22,733 nucleotides of DNA from Thermoplasmata archaeon (GTDB lineage Archaea; Thermoplasmatota; Thermoplasmata; Lutacidiplasmatales; UBA184): positions 1-22,733 of the forward strand of contig JABEUK010000151.1 of assembly GCA_013044425.1 (NCBI GenBank), given 5' to 3'. The stretch's first letter is position 1. Every line of letters starts with the position of its first letter. The translations under genes and the position numbers were made by a program. The notes beneath the pieces are model-generated. The model saw only the letters and a program-made list of their open reading frames with translations. It was not told the DNA's origin and ran no database searches. Positions 21,139-22,733 of the stretch are shown piece by piece.

Positions 21139-21935
21139 TAGGATCCCGGGCGCTTCGTGCGGCGTCGGTTCCGTGCCCGCGCGGGGGAGGGTTTCGATCC
21201 GTCGGCCGGTCGGATCCCGACGAACAGTCCTCGGTCATGGCCATGGCCGAGCCCTCTGCGGAAGTGGCGGGCCTGCAGGCCCGCCCGGCGCATGCGTTCC
21301 AAAGTGTCGGGAACCGTGAACAGCCCCATGACATGCGGATCCCGCAGGTATCGAACCGGTCCTCCCGGCGTCGCGATGAGGAAGTGGAAGTCGATGATCG
21401 ACTCGTTTCCGCGCCGCTCGCCGACGCTGAGGCGGGCGAGGCGCAGCTCCGGAGTGTTGCGGGTGATCAGATGGGAGTGGCCGACCCGGTACTCTTCCGG
21501 CGCGAGCCACGGCTCGATGATCACGACCCCCCCGGGACGCAGGTGGCGGGCAAAGTTCCGCAGCGTCGTTTCGAGCGCGGGCAGCGTACGGGCGTACCCG
21601 ATCGCGCTGAACAGGCACGTGATCACATCGAACTCCTGGCCGAGGTCGAAGGACTCCATTCGGCCCTGCGTGAAGGGCACTCGGGGGAGTCGCTGCCGGG
21701 CGAGCCGCAGCATCGCGGCGCTCGCATCGAGCCCTTGAGCGTCGTACCATCGCCGGAAGTACTGGAGGTGGCCTCCCGTGCCGCACGCTACGTCGAGCAG
21801 CGTTCGGGCGCGCGCAGGGCCGAACCGCTGGACGATGGCGCGGACCCGGCGCGCCTCGCTCCCGTAGCGCGCTTCCGAGTAGATGCGATCGTAGTAGCTC
21901 GCGAGCTCGTCGTACATTCGCGCCGACTTCGTCAT
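21138..21935 (-). CDS. Class I SAM-dependent methyltransferase
   Basis: Substrate unknown. The 265-residue protein has the Rossmann-type motif I TLLDVACGTGGHLQYF, motif II-like QGLDASAAMLRLAR, a motif IV-like FDVITCLFSAIGYA and LRPGGVVIIEPWLAPEEY. The N-terminus ARMYDELASYYDRIYSEARY is common in small-molecule and glycopeptide-type methyltransferases (for example desosamine N-methyltransferase-like proteins), so an amine or small-molecule substrate is possible. A basic C-terminal tail (PARARNRRRTKRPG) may bind nucleic acid or be disordered. ATG 21935 is chosen because the conserved region starts there; the open frame continues upstream into map. It follows the aminopeptidase gene by 46 bp in the same direction. 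Confidence 0.87.
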   Translation of the reverse strand: MTKSARMYDELASYYDRIYSEARYGSEARRVRAIVQRFGPARARTLLDVACGTGGHLQYFRRWYDAQGLDASAAMLRLARQRLPRVPFTQGRMESFDLGQEFDVITCLFSAIGYARTLPALETTLRNFARHLRPGGVVIIEPWLAPEEYRVGHSHLITRNTPELRLARLSVGERRGNESIIDFHFLIATPGGPVRYLRDPHVMGLFTVPDTLERMRRAGLQARHFRRGLGHGHDRGLFVGIRPADGSKPSPARARNRRRTKRPGS

Positions 21936-21980
21936 GATCTGCGGGTCGCCTTCCCGCGACCGGGATCCCGCAGCGGGTTC

Positions 21981-22002
21981 CTCACGCGCGGAGCTCCGTG
22001 AG
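21981..22002 (-). terminator. Inverted repeat at the map stop codon
   Basis: CTCACG (21981-21986), 10-nt loop, CGTGAG (21997-22002). The minus-strand TGA of map (21982-21984) lies in one arm. It could limit read-through into the methyltransferase gene. Confidence 0.35.
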
Positions 22003-22733
22003 AACTTCGGCCGAGGTCGGCCCCACCAGCACGGTATGCTCCGCCTGGGAGACCCAACCGCCTCCGCTCTCCACGAACACCGGATACGTCTGGAGGAACC
22101 GGCGACCTTGGGCGAGGGCGGTTCGCTGCGCCGCATCGGTGACCCAGCGCGCCGTGAACGGGAGCGTTCGGAACCGCTGAAAGAGCGCCGAGAGCTCCGG
22201 TTCGCCGGCTCCAGGATCCCGGCGGAAACGCACGATGTGTCCGAACGCACCGTTCTCGATCGATCCGGCCCCGTTCGTGGCGAACGGCTCGATCGCCACG
22301 ATCTCTCCCTCCTCGAGCGTTTCGCCGGTCGCTCCGCTCACGTTGGGGACGGATTTCCCCGCGTGGAGGAGATAGCGCTGGATCGTGTGCCCCGTGAGAT
22401 TGGCGACCGGCTTGAACCCCCGCGCGTGGATCGCCGACTCGATCGCGCGGCTGATCTCATCGATCGCGACCCCCGCTCGGACCTGGGCGATCCCGGCGCG
22501 CACGGCGTCCTGGCTCGCGCGGATGAGGCGCTCGTACTGACGGGTCCCGCCGACCTCGACGGTCTCCGCGGTGTCCGAGATCGCGCCGTCGAGGTGGGCC
22601 CCGACGTCCACCTTCACCAGGTCCCCGGCCTCGAAGGCGAGGTTGTCGTTCGGGCTCGGAGTGTAGTGCGCGGCCTCGAAGTTGCGGGACAGGTTCGCGG
22701 GGAACGCCGGTAGGGCACCGTCCCCGCGGATCG
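21982..22733 (-). CDS. map: Methionine aminopeptidase type II, 5' end outside window
   Basis: Removes the initiator methionine from new proteins. The visible 249 residues are the C-terminal part; the N-terminus is beyond 22733. Translating the frame back to the edge gives PAFPANLSRNFEAAHYTPSP, the usual region before the metal site, so the GTG at 22617 is an internal codon and not the start. Metal ligands and active-site residues are seen in LVKVDVGAHLDGAISDTAET (two Asp), NLTGHTIQRY (His), IVAIEPFATNG (Glu) and SQAEHTVLV (Glu), with AAHYTP holding the catalytic His. The helical insertion (SALFQRFRTLPFTARW) marks the type II, archaeal/eukaryotic class. Confidence 0.95.
   Translation of the reverse strand, partial: IRGDGALPAFPANLSRNFEAAHYTPSPNDNLAFEAGDLVKVDVGAHLDGAISDTAETVEVGGTRQYERLIRASQDAVRAGIAQVRAGVAIDEISRAIESAIHARGFKPVANLTGHTIQRYLLHAGKSVPNVSGATGETLEEGEIVAIEPFATNGAGSIENGAFGHIVRFRRDPGAGEPELSALFQRFRTLPFTARWVTDAAQRTALAQGRRFLQTYPVFVESGGGWVSQAEHTVLVGPTSAEVLTELRA

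Overview
The window reads as chromosomal DNA from a GC-rich, probably mesophilic archaeon, most likely a member of the Thermoplasmatota. Archaeal markers are RadA, an RNase P Pop5/Rnp2 subunit, an FtsZ of the archaeal type, a type II methionine aminopeptidase, a WtpA-type oxyanion binding protein, a methionine synthase split into two genes, and TATA-like boxes (CTTAAG, CTTATC, TTTAAG, TATTAA) whose centres lie 26-30 bp before the start codons of seven genes, which implies many leaderless mRNAs. The lineage is inferred from gene content only.

Layout. 1-1163: an AG-rich edge, one unrecognised small gene, and a minus-strand AbrB/SpoVT-like regulator that faces a repeat-filled promoter region. 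1164-2397: a frameshifted DDE transposase with an N-terminal SWIM zinc finger and a zinc ribbon. 2493-5579: ftsZ, overlapping RNase P component 2, then purH. 5586-7140: divergent thioredoxin and a MutY with an intact Nudix box. 7141-7429: a gene-free convergent gap dense in hairpins, including two adjacent stem-loops whose loops are perfectly complementary (candidate RNA). 7430-8956: histidine ammonia-lyase. 9003-9986: nickel superoxide dismutase (sodN) and its divergent maturation peptidase (sodX). 10007-13612: a tungstate/molybdate ABC importer (binding protein, permease, ATPase) with a ModE-type regulator, and a palindrome placed as an operator just before the first gene. 13587-17646 (minus): radA, purC, and a malic enzyme-GNAT pair. 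17795-21095 (plus): a rhodanese-metallo-beta-lactamase fusion resembling persulfide dioxygenase, then split metE. 21138-22733 (minus): a methyltransferase and the 3' part of methionine aminopeptidase.

How the genes fit together: cell division and RNA processing (ftsZ, rnp2), purine synthesis (purH, purC), DNA repair and recombination (mutY-nudix, radA), oxidant and sulfur defence (trx, sodN/sodX, persulfide dioxygenase-like), Mo/W supply with its own regulator, and methionine supply and use (metE pair, map). The least ordinary pieces are the AbrB/SWIM-transposase pair with its shared repeats, the archaeal Ni-SOD pair, the loop-loop RNA candidate, and a recurring pattern in which the stop codon that ends a transcription unit sits in or directly beside a short perfect stem-loop, while stop codons inside operons do not.
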